From the NCBI GenBank assembly GCA_044224215.1, contig JBGAKX010000117.1, forward strand, positions 1 through 14,509: a stretch of DNA of 14,509 nucleotides. The letters are read 5' to 3'. Positions within the stretch are counted from its first letter, which is position 1, and each line of letters opens with the position of its first letter. The position numbers were made by a program, and so were the translations under genes. The notes below the pieces were generated by a model. That model was given only the letters and a program-made list of their open reading frames with translations. It searched no databases and had not been told where the DNA came from. The DNA comes from DAOMFM01 sp035429825. Its GTDB lineage: Bacteria; Acidobacteriota; Blastocatellia; UBA7656; JADIYM01. Positions 14,188 through 14,509 of the stretch are shown here, in pieces.

Positions 14188-14509
14188 ATGACCGGACGGT
14201 ACCAGCGCGCGTACGACGAATCGCTCCGCGATCCGGAGTCCTTCTGGGACCGCGCAGCGCGCGCCATCGACTGGGACAGGCCCTACGACAGTGTGATCGA
14301 CCGCGCGGCATCGCCGCTCGCGCGCTGGTTCCCGGGCGGACGCCTCAACACGTGCCACAACGCGATCGATCGCCACGTCGCCCGCGGACGCGCCGAACAG
14401 CCCGCGGTCATCTATGACAGTCCCGTGACCGGCGTGAAGCGATCGCTCACGTACCGGAAACTGCGTGACGAGGTCGCGCGATGCGCGGCCGTCCTGCGAT
14501 CGCTCGGGG
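14188..14509 (+). CDS. prpE: Propionyl-CoA synthetase (AMP-forming), 5' part only
   Basis: The first 107 residues are present; the gene continues past the window edge. ATG at 14188 gives MTGRYQRAYDESLRDPESFW, the usual opening of the acetyl/propionyl-CoA synthetase N-terminal (ACAS_N) domain. Then follow ARAIDWDRPYDSVID, ARWFPGGRLNTCHNAIDRHV, and the start of the AMP-binding domain (AVIYDSPVTG, LTYRKLRDEVARCAAVLRSLG). The ARWF-GGR-N-CHNAIDR block closely follows PrpE of enteric bacteria, which activates propionate to propionyl-CoA in the cytoplasm using ATP and CoA; acetate or other short acids are possible substrates. No ribosome binding site is evident. The catalytic Lys and the P-loop are beyond the window, so activity cannot be judged. 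Confidence 0.82.
   Translation, partial: MTGRYQRAYDESLRDPESFWDRAARAIDWDRPYDSVIDRAASPLARWFPGGRLNTCHNAIDRHVARGRAEQPAVIYDSPVTGVKRSLTYRKLRDEVARCAAVLRSLG

Overview
The window is GC-rich with long, tightly packed genes. It comes from a Gram-negative bacterium: there is an outer-membrane beta-barrel protein, an OmpA-type peptidoglycan anchor, many secreted proteins and a multiheme c-type cytochrome. The mix of FixJ-type regulators, an M48 protease fused to a beta-propeller, and multiheme cytochromes would suit an environmental lineage such as Acidobacteriota. That placement is an impression from gene content; no rRNA or other marker is present.

Left third (39-6318, all +): a DUF2490-type beta-barrel gene, then a three-gene block of secreted proteins (887-4920): a 797-aa protein with three internal repeats and a Gly/Tyr-rich tail, an OmpA-family protein, and a 203-aa secreted protein of unknown function. 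A strong hairpin follows. Next come two response regulators with no sensor kinase in view: one receiver-only (5159-5551) and one receiver plus LuxR-type helix-turn-helix (5683-6318). The best signal in the window is a 7-2-7 inverted repeat, TTGGACC-AA-GGTCCAA, present both upstream of the secreted-protein block (710-725) and, with one arm base changed, upstream of the response regulators (5073-5088). In each case a -10-like hexamer lies at the same distance (34 bp centre to centre). 7-2-7 is the binding geometry known for NarL-type HTH proteins, so the regulator at 5683 is a good candidate for controlling both its own operon and the envelope block.

Middle (6319-9961, genes on -): a large nested palindrome separates the regulators from a convergent pirin gene. 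The pirin gene has an unusually clear sigma70-type promoter carrying a small palindrome in its spacer and an almost leaderless start. Upstream lie purK (purine synthesis, without a purE neighbour) and an O-antigen ligase/polymerase-like membrane protein whose reading frame is broken by one extra base at about 9667.

Right third (9962-14509, all +): an intergenic array of five degenerate 8-bp repeats; a 946-aa secreted M48 metalloprotease-beta-propeller protein in which the expected third zinc ligand appears to be missing; a pentaheme cytochrome preceded by a near-consensus sigma54 promoter; and the start of a propionyl-CoA synthetase (PrpE-like) gene that runs off the window.

No tRNA, rRNA, CRISPR array, transposase or integrase was seen. 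All intergenic gaps are under 300 bp and their contents are described where anything is visible.
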